Position numbers and translations under genes: made by a program. From Acetobacteraceae bacterium (GTDB lineage Bacteria > Pseudomonadota > Alphaproteobacteria > Acetobacterales > Acetobacteraceae): a DNA stretch of 64,000 nucleotides. Under the pieces are notes generated by a model. That model was not told the origin of the DNA. It did no database searches and worked only from the letters and a program-made list of their open reading frames with translations. The stretch covers positions 1 to 64,000 of the forward strand of contig JASHOA010000022.1 of assembly GCA_030041375.1 (NCBI GenBank). Reading direction: 5' to 3'. The number at the start of each line of letters is the position of its first letter. Position 1 is the first letter of the stretch. Shown one piece after another: positions 15,605-24,382 of this stretch.

Positions 15605-16573
15605 TCAGGTGCGGAGATGGCAGGCGGCGAGGCGGCCGTCGGAGAGCGGGCGGAGAGCGGGAAGCTCGGTGCGGCAGCGGGCGATCGCGTACGGGCAACG
15701 GGGGTGGAAGGCACAGCCGGAGGGCGGGTTGATGGGACTTGGCACCTCGCCTTCGATGACCGGGCGATCGCTGCGCGCGCGGGGATCAGGGAGCGGCGCG
15801 GCGGCCAGCAGCGCCTCGGTATAGGGGTGCTGCGGCGAAGCGAAGAGGGCGGCACGGTCGGCCAGTTCGACGATGCGACCGAGATACATCACCGCGACGC
15901 GGCTCGCGATATGCTCGACGACACCGAGATCGTGCGAGATGAAGAGATAGGCGAGACCATATTCGTGCTGCAGATCGAGCAGCAGGTTGAGGACCTGCGC
16001 CTGCACGGACACATCGAGTGCGCTGGTCGGCTCGTCGGCGATGATCAGTACCGGACGGAGCGAGAGCGCGCGGGCGATGCCGAGGCGCTGGCGCTGGCCG
16101 CCCGAGAACTCGAAGGAGTGCTTGTCCAGCATGTCGGGGCGGAGACCGACGCGCACGAAAAGCTCTGCAGCGCGCTGGCGGCGGGCCGAGCGGGAGAGGG
16201 GTTCATAGTTCTCGATCGATTCGGTTACGATCTGTTCGGCCGAAAGGCGCGGGTTGAGCGAGGCGGAGGGATCCTGGAACACCATCTGGGCGCGCCTCCG
16301 CAAGGGACGCATGGCGGCGGGGCCGAGCGTGGTGACGTCGGTGCCTTCGATCAGGATCTGGCCGGAAGAGGGTTCGATCAGGCGGAGGATCAGCTTGCCG
16401 ACGGTCGATTTACCGCAGCCTGATTCGCCGACCACGCAGAGCGTTTCGCCCGCGGCGACCGTGAAGGAAACATCTTCGACGGCGTGCACCCAGGCTGCGG
16501 TGCGGCCCAGGATTCCGCCGAGGATCGAGAAGCGCTTGGTGAGGTTGCGCACTTCGAGCACCGGCTGCGTCAT
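15605..16573 (-). CDS. Peptide/nickel-type ABC transporter ATP-binding protein (DppF type)
   Basis: A 322-residue ATPase of the oligopeptide family that powers import together with the DppD-type partner. It has Walker [11 protein letters not shown]-loop [12 protein letters not shown], signature FSGGQRQR, Walker [13 protein letters not shown] and the C-terminal oligopeptide-transporter extension with [10 protein letters not shown], whose cysteines are a family hallmark. ATG 16573 overlaps the upstream stop as ATGA. It is the last gene of the operon. Confidence 0.9.
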   Translation of the reverse strand: MTQPVLEVRNLTKRFSILGGILGRTAAWVHAVEDVSFTVAAGETLCVVGESGCGKSTVGKLILRLIEPSSGQILIEGTDVTTLGPAAMRPLRRRAQMVFQDPSASLNPRLSAEQIVTESIENYEPLSRSARRQRAAELFVRVGLRPDMLDKHSFEFSGGQRQRLGIARALSLRPVLIIADEPTSALDVSVQAQVLNLLLDLQHEYGLAYLFISHDLGVVEHIASRVAVMYLGRIVELADRAALFASPQHPYTEALLAAAPLPDPRARSDRPVIEGEVPSPINPPSGCAFHPRCPYAIARCRTELPALRPLSDGRLAACHLRT

Positions 16574-17556
16574 GGCGCGATCTCGCCGGCGCGGAAGCAG
16601 GCGGCGCGATGGCCGTCCGCGAGGCTCTGCATGGGAGGGGTTTCGATGCGGCAGCGATCGATCGCCATCGGACAACGGGGCGCGAAGGCGCAGCCCGTGA
16701 TCGGTTCGCGGAGAGAGGGGACCACACCCGGAATTTCGGCGAGGCGGGGGCGCCCACCGGCGCGGTACGGGGTCGAAGCTAGGAGGCCGCGCGTGTAGGG
16801 GTGGGCCGGGTGGTCGAAGAGCTCGAGGACGGGCGCTTCCTCGACGGTGCGGCCGGCGTACATCACGATCACGCGCTGGCAGGTTTCGGCGACCACACCA
16901 AGATCATGGGTGATCAGCATGACGGCGGCCCCGATGCGTTCCTTGAGTTCCAGCATCAGGCGGAGGATCTGCGCCTGGATGGTGACGTCGAGGGCCGTGG
17001 TGGGTTCGTCGGCGATCAGGAGTTTCGGGTTGCAGGCGAGCGCCATGGCGATCATGGCGCGCTGGCGCATGCCGCCGGAAAACTGATGCGGATAGTCGGC
17101 AAGGCGGCGTGGCGCGTCGGGAATGCGGACCAGTTTGAGCGCCTCGGCGGCGCGTGCGCGGGCGGCGGGGCGGGAAAGCTTCTGATGGATACGCACGGCT
17201 TCGGCGATCTGTGAGCCGATGGTGTGCACGGGATTGAGACTCGTCATCGGCTCCTGGAAGATCATGGCGATGCGGTTGCCGCGGATCTCGCGCATCTCGG
17301 GTTCGGTGAGCGGCACGAGATCGCGGCCTTCGAAGCGGATGTGGCCTGCGATGATGCGCGCGCCCTTGCGCGGCAGCAGGCGGAGAATGGAGAGCGCGGT
17401 GACGCTCTTGCCACAGCCGGATTCGCCGACAATGCCGAGCGTTTCGCCGGAGGCGATCGAGAAGGAAACGCCGTCCACCGCGCGCACGGTGCCCTCGGCG
17501 GTGAAGAAGTGAGTGTGCAGATCCTCGACCGCGAGCAGCGGCGGGGGATGGCTCAT
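16570..17556 (-). CDS. Peptide/nickel-type ABC transporter ATP-binding protein (DppD type)
   Basis: A 328-residue ATPase with Walker [22 protein letters not shown], signature FSGGMRQR, Walker [13 protein letters not shown] and the C-terminal extension with [10 protein letters not shown]. It pairs with the DppF-type subunit. Its start overlaps the permease stop by 4 bp and its own stop overlaps the next start, so all these subunits are translationally coupled. Confidence 0.9.
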   Translation of the reverse strand: MSHPPPLLAVEDLHTHFFTAEGTVRAVDGVSFSIASGETLGIVGESGCGKSVTALSILRLLPRKGARIIAGHIRFEGRDLVPLTEPEMREIRGNRIAMIFQEPMTSLNPVHTIGSQIAEAVRIHQKLSRPAARARAAEALKLVRIPDAPRRLADYPHQFSGGMRQRAMIAMALACNPKLLIADEPTTALDVTIQAQILRLMLELKERIGAAVMLITHDLGVVAETCQRVIVMYAGRTVEEAPVLELFDHPAHPYTRGLLASTPYRAGGRPRLAEIPGVVPSLREPITGCAFAPRCPMAIDRCRIETPPMQSLADGHRAACFRAGEIAP

Positions 17557-18419
17557 AGGCTGCGGGCAAGCCGGGGATCGAGGTGGTCGCGCAGACCATC
17601 GCCGAGCAGGTTCACGGCGAGAACGAGAACGGCGAGGGCAACCCCCGGGAAAAAGATGTTCCAGGGGGCGAGGCCGAGATAAAGCTGCGAGGAAGCGATC
17701 ATGTTGCCCCAGGTGGGGATCGAGGGCGGCACGCCGGCGCCGAGGAAGGAAAGTGCGGCCTCGACCAGGATCGCCGAGGCACAGACGTAAGTACCTTGCA
17801 CGGTAAGCGGCGCAAAGGTTGCGGGTAGGATATGGCGGAGCAGGACTTTGCGTGTGCGCGCGCCGCCGGCGACGGCAGCCTCGACGAAGGGCCGTTCGCG
17901 GGCGCTGAGCACGATCGCGCGCACGAGGCGCACTTCGCGCGGCATCTCGGGGAGCAGGATCGCGGTGATGACGATGGGCACGCCGCCGTTTGTCAGGGCG
18001 ACGAGGGAGATGGCGAGCAGAATGGAGGGAATCGACATCAGCCCATCCATCACGCGCATGACGAGAGCGTCGAAGCGGCGATAGTAGCCGGCGGGCAGGC
18101 CGATCAAGATGCCGAGCGCGACCGCGAGGATGGCCACTGAAAGGCCGATGGCGAGCGAAATCCGACCGCCGAAAACGGTGCGGGCGAAGACATCGCGGCC
18201 GAGGCTGTCGGTGCCGAACCAGTGCGCGGCGGATGGCGCCTCGAGCCGGATCATCGGGTTCATGGAATCCGGATCGCCGGCGAAGAGAGGTGCAAACGCG
18301 GCGGCGAGGATCATCAGCAGGATGACGGTGCCGCCGAGGCTGATGCGGCGGTTGCGCGCGAGGAAGGAAGAGACACCGCGGCGGCGGACGGAGCCGGCAG
18401 AAATGGCAAGGTCGGACAT
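17553..18419 (-). CDS. Peptide-type ABC transporter permease (DppC type)
   Basis: A 288-residue permease with an N-terminal cytoplasmic segment, first helix [19 protein letters not shown], the family motif [15 protein letters not shown] in the periplasmic loop, and the EAA loop [20 protein letters not shown]. This arrangement is diagnostic of DppC/OppC. Substrates of the family include di- and oligopeptides, nickel and opines, and the choice cannot be made here. The neighbouring M81 peptidase and amidohydrolase favour peptides or modified amino acids. Confidence 0.9.
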   Translation of the reverse strand: MSDLAISAGSVRRRGVSSFLARNRRISLGGTVILLMILAAAFAPLFAGDPDSMNPMIRLEAPSAAHWFGTDSLGRDVFARTVFGGRISLAIGLSVAILAVALGILIGLPAGYYRRFDALVMRVMDGLMSIPSILLAISLVALTNGGVPIVITAILLPEMPREVRLVRAIVLSARERPFVEAAVAGGARTRKVLLRHILPATFAPLTVQGTYVCASAILVEAALSFLGAGVPPSIPTWGNMIASSQLYLGLAPWNIFFPGVALAVLVLAVNLLGDGLRDHLDPRLARSL

Positions 18420-18423
18420 GGTC

Positions 18424-19365
18424 TCAGTACCGCACGCGCGGGTCGATCAGCGTATAGGTGAGATCGACGAGCAGATTGATGATCACGTAGGCGCCGGAGA
18501 AGATCACCATCACGCCCTGGATGATGGGATAGTCGCGATTGGTGATGGCATCGACGGCGAGCCGCCCGATGCCGGGGATGTTGAAGACGGTCTCGGTGAC
18601 GACGACGCCGCTGACGAGAAGTGCGACACCGATGCCAATGACGGTCACGATCGGGACGCCGGCGTTTTTCAGCGCATGGCGGAACAGGATGGCCTCGGTG
18701 GAGGCGCCCTTGGCGCGGGCGGTGCGGATGTAATCCTCGGCCAGCACCTCGAGCATGCTGGCGCGGGTGATGCGCGCAATCAGCGCGACATAGGCGAGGC
18801 CAAGCGCAACGGTGGGCAGGATCAGATGCGAGAGCCAGGGCCAGAGCCCGTGCGAGAGCGGCACGTAGCCCTGGACGGGAAGCCAGCGGAGGCGGATCGA
18901 GAAGAAGTAGATCAGGAAGTAGCCGACCACGAACACCGGCGTGGAGAAACCAAGAGCGGCGAAGCCCATCAGCGATCCGTCGAGGACGCCGCCGGCGCGC
19001 CAGGCAGCGAGCACGCCGGCAGCCACGGCGACGATCACGGCGAAGGCGATGGTGAGAACGGTGAGCGAAAGGGTGGCCGGGAGGCGCTGGCCGATCAAGG
19101 TGATGACCGGGGTGTCCGAGAAAATGGAGATGCCGAAATTGCCGTGCAGGAGGTGCCAGAACCAGCGCACGAACTGCACGGAGAGCGGGTCGGCGAGGCC
19201 AAGCTGTTGGCGGATCGAGGCGATCTCGGCCGGGGTTGCATTGTCTCCGGCGATGATCGCCGCCGGATCGCCGGGTGCGATGTGCAGGAGGGCAAAGACG
19301 AAGATGCCGACCAGCAGCATCACGACAACGGTCGAGCCGAGACGGCGGAGAGTATATGCGGCCAT
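18424..19365 (-). CDS. Peptide-type ABC transporter permease (DppB type)
   Basis: A 313-residue DppB-type permease with its typical beginning AAYTLRRLGSTVVVMLLVGI, a long first periplasmic loop that ends in LSVQFVRWFWHLLHGNFG, and a cytoplasmic EAA-like loop (YIRTARAKGASTEAILFRHA). It pairs with the DppC-type permease 4 bp downstream and follows the binding-protein gene by about 20 bp. Confidence 0.9.
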   Translation of the reverse strand: MAAYTLRRLGSTVVVMLLVGIFVFALLHIAPGDPAAIIAGDNATPAEIASIRQQLGLADPLSVQFVRWFWHLLHGNFGISIFSDTPVITLIGQRLPATLSLTVLTIAFAVIVAVAAGVLAAWRAGGVLDGSLMGFAALGFSTPVFVVGYFLIYFFSIRLRWLPVQGYVPLSHGLWPWLSHLILPTVALGLAYVALIARITRASMLEVLAEDYIRTARAKGASTEAILFRHALKNAGVPIVTVIGIGVALLVSGVVVTETVFNIPGIGRLAVDAITNRDYPIIQGVMVIFSGAYVIINLLVDLTYTLIDPRVRY

Positions 19366-19385
19366 CCGCCGTCAGCCCGAATGTG

Positions 19386-20987
19386 TCAGGTCTTGGTGAC
19401 GTTCCAGAACGGGATGATATCGGGCATGCCGATGACGCCGTGCACGTTGCTGCGCATGGCGGCAGGGCTGACCCATTGGCCGAGCATCACCTGGGGAACG
19501 ACGTTCCAGGCGATGGTCTGCATCTTTTGCGCGATGGCCTGACGCTCGGCGAGCGTGGAGACGAGCGCCCACTGGCGACGCAGCGCCTCGTACTCGGCGC
19601 TCTCCGGCCAGCCGAACCAGCCTTTCCTGCCGTTGCAACTGAGGGCCACCATGGTGATCGGGTTGTTCCAGTCGTAGCCCGAGCCGTAGGTGATGAAGAT
19701 GTCCCACCCTCCCTTGTCGTCCGGCGCCATGACGGCGCGGCGGGTGATGACGCCGCCCCAGGTAGAGGCGGCGAGTTCGGCGTTGACGCCGATCTCTTTC
19801 AGCCAGCCGGCGATGAGCTGGGCCGAATTGTTCATGAAATCGAAGTCGGTTGCCTGAAGGACGATGACTTTTTCGCCGCTGTAGCCAGATTCCTTGAAGA
19901 GCTGCTTTGCCTTGGCCGGGTCGGGGGCTGACTTGAACCAGGTGCTGTTGGCGCTGTTCGCCATCGGGGTCTGGTAGCCGAAGATCGAATCGATCTCGTG
20001 GTAGTATTCCGGGTTGCCGAAGGTGGCCTTCAGGATGTCCGCCTGGTTGGTCAGGTACAACATGGCCTGCCGCGCCTTCACGTTGTTGAAGGGCGGATGC
20101 AGCCAGTTGAGACGCATCATGCCGCAATTGCCGGACTGGTCGAGCACGCGGACCTTGATGTCCGGGTTGGACTGAAGCTGCGGCAGGAGATCGAGCGGGG
20201 GCAGTTCGAAAAAATCGATCTCGCCGGATTCGAGGGCGGCGAGCGCGGTCTGGTCGTCAGTGATGTTCTGCCAGACCACCTGGTCCAGCTTGACGATCTT
20301 GCCGCCAGCAAATCCTGAGGGAGGCTCGGAGCGCGGCACATATTTCGTGAACCTGTCGAACACGTAGCGGCTGCCTGGCCGGGTTTCCTTTTCGTTGAAG
20401 GTGAAGGGGCCGGAGCCGATGTGAGAGGTGATCTGTTGGAAGGGATCGGTCTCCGCGACCTTTTTCGGCATCATGAAGCAGTCGGGCGTGGACGTGGCGG
20501 CGAAAGCGGGAACGGTGAGGCCGAACGGCTGCTTCAGGGCAAGGACGAAGGTCTTGTCGTCCTTGGTGGAAAGATCCGTCACATACTCCATCATCATCTG
20601 GCCGCCCGAGTTGCGCACGGCCCAGCGGCGGATCGAGGCAACGCAGTCGGCGGCGGTGACGGGAGTGCCGTCGTGCCACAGCAGCCCATCACGCAGCGCG
20701 AAGGTGTAGGTGCGCTTGTCCTCGCTCAAACCCCACTTGCCGACCATTTGCGGTTGCGGCTGGAAATTGGCGTCGGTTGCGAACAGTGTGTCATAGACCA
20801 TCGCGCCGTAGTAGGCGGAGATGTTGGCGGTGGTCCAAATCGGATCGAAGGAGCGGAGATCTCCCTGCATCACTGCGTTCATGATTTTCGTGTTCGAAGC
20901 AGCGTGTGCGCGGCGGAGTCCGGGTGTCGCGGCGGCGAGGGCGCCGGCGGCACCATTCTTCAGAATGGTCCTGCGGGATAGTGTCAT
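19386..20987 (-). CDS. Peptide-type ABC transporter solute-binding protein
   Basis: A 533-residue periplasmic binding protein of family 5 (SBP_bac_5), the size expected for peptide or nickel binders. The N-terminus LSRRTILKNG followed by a hydrophobic alanine-rich stretch is a twin-arginine signal, with cleavage likely after AHA. Conserved family segments include TYTFALRDGLLWHDGTPVTA and the hinge region near IGSGPFTF. ATG 20987 has AAGGGAGGGGCAG upstream. It is the first gene of the operon. Confidence 0.9.
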   Translation of the reverse strand: MTLSRRTILKNGAAGALAAATPGLRRAHAASNTKIMNAVMQGDLRSFDPIWTTANISAYYGAMVYDTLFATDANFQPQPQMVGKWGLSEDKRTYTFALRDGLLWHDGTPVTAADCVASIRRWAVRNSGGQMMMEYVTDLSTKDDKTFVLALKQPFGLTVPAFAATSTPDCFMMPKKVAETDPFQQITSHIGSGPFTFNEKETRPGSRYVFDRFTKYVPRSEPPSGFAGGKIVKLDQVVWQNITDDQTALAALESGEIDFFELPPLDLLPQLQSNPDIKVRVLDQSGNCGMMRLNWLHPPFNNVKARQAMLYLTNQADILKATFGNPEYYHEIDSIFGYQTPMANSANSTWFKSAPDPAKAKQLFKESGYSGEKVIVLQATDFDFMNNSAQLIAGWLKEIGVNAELAASTWGGVITRRAVMAPDDKGGWDIFITYGSGYDWNNPITMVALSCNGRKGWFGWPESAEYEALRRQWALVSTLAERQAIAQKMQTIAWNVVPQVMLGQWVSPAAMRSNVHGVIGMPDIIPFWNVTKT

Positions 20988-21078
20988 CTGCCCCTCCCTT
21001 TGTTTGCACATGTGCGCGCTCTTCATGCCAGGTAGATCTCCCGGTGCGCGCCTCAATGCCGACGTCTCTACGTAGAGC

Positions 21079-21134
21079 GTGTTCCGCTTGGCTGAGCACG
21101 CTCTCTCTTGTCTGACCGAGCGGATTCACGTGCT
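21079..21134 (+). repeat. Short dispersed repeat A, copy 2
   Basis: It matches 1295-1350 in the same orientation with about five substitutions and shares the core CTCTCTCTTGTCTGACCGAG. The inverted repeat seen at the start of copy 1 is degenerate here. It lies 52 bp from repeat B. Confidence 0.75.
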
Positions 21135-21186
21135 TACCTCTCCCCCTCGGGAATCGCTCCGCGATCCCAGTCAAGCACGATCCGTT

Positions 21187-21307
21187 CTAGACCCGTGTCG
21201 GGCTGACTGTGCAGCCCGACACGGGTCTCGCGCTTTATTCGAGCCCACGATTCACGCCCTCCGACGATTCCGCCTCGGGCGATCGCGGGCTAGACGCTAA
21301 CACCGGG
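21187..21307 (+). repeat. Dispersed repeat B with long hairpin, copy 1
   Basis: About 121 bp. It opens with a perfect 17-bp stem (21189-21205 and 21212-21228, arms AGACCCGTGTCGGGCTG and complement) around the loop ACTGTG. A flank follows with the core CCCTCCGACGATTCCG and GGGCGATCGCGGGCTAG. The flank recurs in inverted orientation at 31214-31336. Confidence 0.8.
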
Positions 21308-21360
21308 CCGAGCGAGGGGCAATTGCGGCCCAGGCGCGGCCGGCTGCGCGGGTGGCGGAA

Positions 21361-22830
21361 TCAGAAGATCAGGCCGGGCGTTGTATCGGCATCGAGCGGC
21401 CAGATCGGGCGGATGATCCTGGTGTAGGGGATGCGTGCATAGTCGCGGTTCAGCGGGCCATCCGAATCGACATAGAGGACCTGATGGGCGATCGGCCCGA
21501 ACGCGGCCATGAAATGATTCGTTGATTTCAGCACGAGAATCTTCCGGGCGCGGGGATCGATGCCGAGATTGGTGAAGAGTTCGAGGCCGAGCGCCTGGGT
21601 GCGGTTCGTGATCAGCACGGTCTCGACGCCGCCGATGCGAATTGCGGCGCAATCACCAAGCGGAACCTGGGTCGGGCCGAAGCGCTGCCAGCAGTCGCGC
21701 GCGAGGGCGGCGACTTCAACGGTGGCGTCGATCGGCTGGCCGGAGGCGGGGCCGGTCTTGCCGCCGAAGCGGAGCGGAAGGCGTGCGCCAACGCCGGCAT
21801 CGAAGCACAGACGAACGGCGATCGGATCCCAGAGCGGGCCGAGGGCCGCGTTTTTGATGTCGTGATCGAGAAGATGGCAGAGAATCGTGGTGTTGTCCGA
21901 AGGGGCGCCGCCGCCGGCATTGTCGGCTGGCTCTGCGAGCACGACCGGCGCGCCGCCGGCGGCGAGCGCGGTATCGATGGCGGCATCGACGGGAAGATAG
22001 TCGGGCGCGGTGCGCCCGCGCATCCGGATGAATTCCTGGCCGATTTCGCTCGCGAGGCGGTCTGCGGCCACCTTGTCGCGATTGGCGACGACGAGGATAC
22101 GGCCGGACAATTCCGCAACGTCCGCATAGGGAAAACAGTGACCGATGGAGACGGAGAGGATGCCTCCCCTGCCCTCTTCCTGCTTGATTCGATCGACAAA
22201 GCTCCGCATCAGCGGCAGGGTGGTCGGGTAGCTACCGATCTGGCGGCAATCATAGAGCGACATCACGGGGCGGATTTCGCCACGGATCGTGGCGAGCACC
22301 AGGCGGAGCAGATCCTCGGCGCGCTCGACCACGTCGGTGTGCGGATACTCCTTGTATAGCACGATGATATCCGCGAGGCGGACGCGCTTCAGCGTGAGAT
22401 GGCAATGCGGGTCGAGCTCGACGCCGATGATGGTGCGCGCGCCCACGATGTCACGCACGCGCTCGATGATGTCGCCTTCGACGTCGTCGTAGCCGTGCGC
22501 GATCATGGCACCGTGCAGGCCGAGCAGAAGGCCATCGAGGGGAAGGGCAGCTTTCAGCTCTGAGAGAATCCGATCGCGCATGAACTCGTAGTCGGCGCGG
22601 TTGGTGCGGCCGGCGGGGCTCGCGGCGAAGCAGCTTCCTTCGACGAGCGTGAAGTTCTCGCGCCGGGTGGCACGGCGGGCGACCCAGAGCGGCGCGGTAC
22701 ACATCAGGGGTGTTGCGTCCGGGTGCTCGCCCGGGCGGAGGAACACGGTTTGCTTGTAGCCGTCGAGGCTGGTGGGCAATGGCGAGAAGGTATTGGTTTC
22801 GGTCGCGAGGGTGGCCGAGAAGAGGCGCAT
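21361..22830 (-). CDS. M81 family metallopeptidase (MlrC-like)
   Basis: A 489-residue member of the M81 family, named after MlrC of microcystin degradation, with an N-terminal DUF1485 domain and a C-terminal MlrC domain. Family segments are LATETNTFSPLPTSLDGY at the start, LLLGLHGAMIAHGYDDVEGD, VELDPHCHLT (metal-ligand histidines) and EPADNAGGGAPSDNT. Microcystin itself is an unlikely substrate; most members occur beside peptide ABC importers and probably hydrolyse small or modified peptides. Here it lies upstream of such an importer on the same strand, separated by 373 bp of repeats. Confidence 0.88.
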   Translation of the reverse strand: MRLFSATLATETNTFSPLPTSLDGYKQTVFLRPGEHPDATPLMCTAPLWVARRATRRENFTLVEGSCFAASPAGRTNRADYEFMRDRILSELKAALPLDGLLLGLHGAMIAHGYDDVEGDIIERVRDIVGARTIIGVELDPHCHLTLKRVRLADIIVLYKEYPHTDVVERAEDLLRLVLATIRGEIRPVMSLYDCRQIGSYPTTLPLMRSFVDRIKQEEGRGGILSVSIGHCFPYADVAELSGRILVVANRDKVAADRLASEIGQEFIRMRGRTAPDYLPVDAAIDTALAAGGAPVVLAEPADNAGGGAPSDNTTILCHLLDHDIKNAALGPLWDPIAVRLCFDAGVGARLPLRFGGKTGPASGQPIDATVEVAALARDCWQRFGPTQVPLGDCAAIRIGGVETVLITNRTQALGLELFTNLGIDPRARKILVLKSTNHFMAAFGPIAHQVLYVDSDGPLNRDYARIPYTRIIRPIWPLDADTTPGLIF

Positions 22831-22870
22831 GCGGCGTTACTTTCGGGGCGGGAGCAGGTGCGAAGCGCGG

Positions 22871-24379
22871 CTACGAAGCGGCGAGGGCGGAGATGGTTTC
22901 GAGGGCCGTTTCGAAACCGGTCACCTCGGCGAGGCGGTCGAGGCGGCGCATCACGCCGTCTCCAGCATAGACGCCCCTGCCCTCCGCGAGGCGCAGCACG
23001 AGGCGACGGCCGCTGCGCGCGAGAGCGGTTTCGGCGAGCAGGCGGGGCGTGCCGGCGGAGAGCGTGCAGGCGAGGCGAAGCGCGGTGCCGAGCGCCTCGG
23101 CGCGGTTGGCGGAGGAGAGATCGAGCAGCGAGCGAAGCGGGGCGAGGAAGCTCGCGGTGCGCTCGGCTTCGTAACGGAAGGCGATGACGAGGGCGAGGAA
23201 GGCGCGTGCGTGGTGATCGAGCCCGACACCGGGCTGGCGCAGCACGCGGAGCACGGACTGCTCGGCGCGGTAATCGGGATGATCGCGGGTGCCGATGTCG
23301 CTCATCCAGCAGGCGGCCTCGCGCAGATGCTGCTCGGCGGGGGTCTCGTCGGCGAAGAGTGGGGCGGTCCAGTCGATCAGGGCGGGGGCGAGAGCGGGAT
23401 CGCGGGCGAGGCGATCGTTGAATTCCTGCGCCGCGGCGAGCAGCGGATCGGCGGCGCCGAGCGCAGGCGGGACGAGGCGCATGAACCAACCTTCGCGCAT
23501 GCCATTGCCGGAGAAGACCACGCGCGCAGCACCGGTTGCGCGCAGGAGCCGGCGCAGGGTGACGGCGGCGAAGGGCAAGTCCTCGATGCGTCGTTGCGGC
23601 AGGCCGGGGAGACGTTCGAGTACGCGCTGGGAGGCGCCGGCGATGACGGCGGTGAGATCGCGCGCCTCCTCGCGGCCGAGCGTGTAATGGTGGACGATGT
23701 TGAGCGGATAGCTGGTCTGCGCGATGTGGATGCGGGCGAGGGCACGGAACGTGCCGCCGACGAGATAGAGATCGCGGCCGGTGCCCTCGGAAAGCCAGGG
23801 AACGGAGGCGAGTTCCTGCTCGACGATGGCGCGTGCGCGCACGATGTCGCCGTGCGCGCGTTCGGAGAGGCGAATCACGCCAAGGGGCAGCGTGGCAACC
23901 GGTCCGGCCTTGCCGGAACCGAGGCGGGCGAGTTCGAGCGAGCCGCCGCCGACATCGGCGAGCACGCCAGCGGCGGCGGGGATGCCGCACAGCACGCCGG
24001 CAGCTGAGAGCACGGCCTCTTCCTGACCGGAGAGGAGGCGGATCGGGACGCCCGGGAGTTGCTCGGCGAGCGAGTCAAGGAAGGCGCGGCCATTGGTTGC
24101 TTCGCGCACGGCGGCGGTGCCGAGAACCTCGAAGGGCGCAGCACCCAACGCCTCGACGATGCGGCGAAAGCGGTCGAGCACGGCGCGGGCCTGATCCATC
24201 GTGGCCGGATCGAGCCGGCCGCTTGCCTCGATACCGCGCGCGAGGCGGAGCGTGGCGCGTTCGTTGACGATCGGCTTCGGGTTACGGCCGAGGCCTTCGA
24301 AGACGACCAGCCGGACCGAGTTCGAACCGAGATCGACCACTGCTGGGCGGAGCGCCGGCGTGGACTCGCCGTCGCGCAT
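22871..24379 (-). CDS. ppx: Exopolyphosphatase (Ppx/GppA family)
   Basis: A 502-residue ASKHA-fold phosphatase that removes terminal phosphate from polyphosphate and may also hydrolyse pppGpp. It shows the phosphate-1 motif VDLGSNSVRLVVFE, LGTAAVREATNG, the catalytic Glu region LLSGQEEAVLSA, and VLADVGGGSLELA for the second phosphate loop. The C-terminal half is an HD-like helical domain. Its start is 3 bp after the polyphosphate kinase stop, giving the standard ppk-ppx operon that controls polyphosphate turnover. Confidence 0.92.
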   Translation of the reverse strand: MRDGESTPALRPAVVDLGSNSVRLVVFEGLGRNPKPIVNERATLRLARGIEASGRLDPATMDQARAVLDRFRRIVEALGAAPFEVLGTAAVREATNGRAFLDSLAEQLPGVPIRLLSGQEEAVLSAAGVLCGIPAAAGVLADVGGGSLELARLGSGKAGPVATLPLGVIRLSERAHGDIVRARAIVEQELASVPWLSEGTGRDLYLVGGTFRALARIHIAQTSYPLNIVHHYTLGREEARDLTAVIAGASQRVLERLPGLPQRRIEDLPFAAVTLRRLLRATGAARVVFSGNGMREGWFMRLVPPALGAADPLLAAAQEFNDRLARDPALAPALIDWTAPLFADETPAEQHLREAACWMSDIGTRDHPDYRAEQSVLRVLRQPGVGLDHHARAFLALVIAFRYEAERTASFLAPLRSLLDLSSANRAEALGTALRLACTLSAGTPRLLAETALARSGRRLVLRLAEGRGVYAGDGVMRRLDRLAEVTGFETALETISALAAS

Positions 24380-24382
24380 CTT

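Larger units (their letters stand above)
20988..21360. other. 373-bp intergenic region with two dispersed repeats
   Basis: It lies between the M81 peptidase gene and the peptide-binding-protein gene, both on the minus strand. It contains repeat A copy 2 (21079-21134) and repeat B copy 1 (21187-21307). The promoter of the transport operon should lie between about 20990 and 21075, but I see no convincing -35/-10 pair there. Confidence 0.5.

Noticed and set aside
9090-22830. Possible genomic island of peptide and sugar transporters
   Set aside because: Apart from the aminotransferase fragment and repeats there are no integrases, att-like repeats or tRNA genes. Base composition also looks like that of the neighbours.
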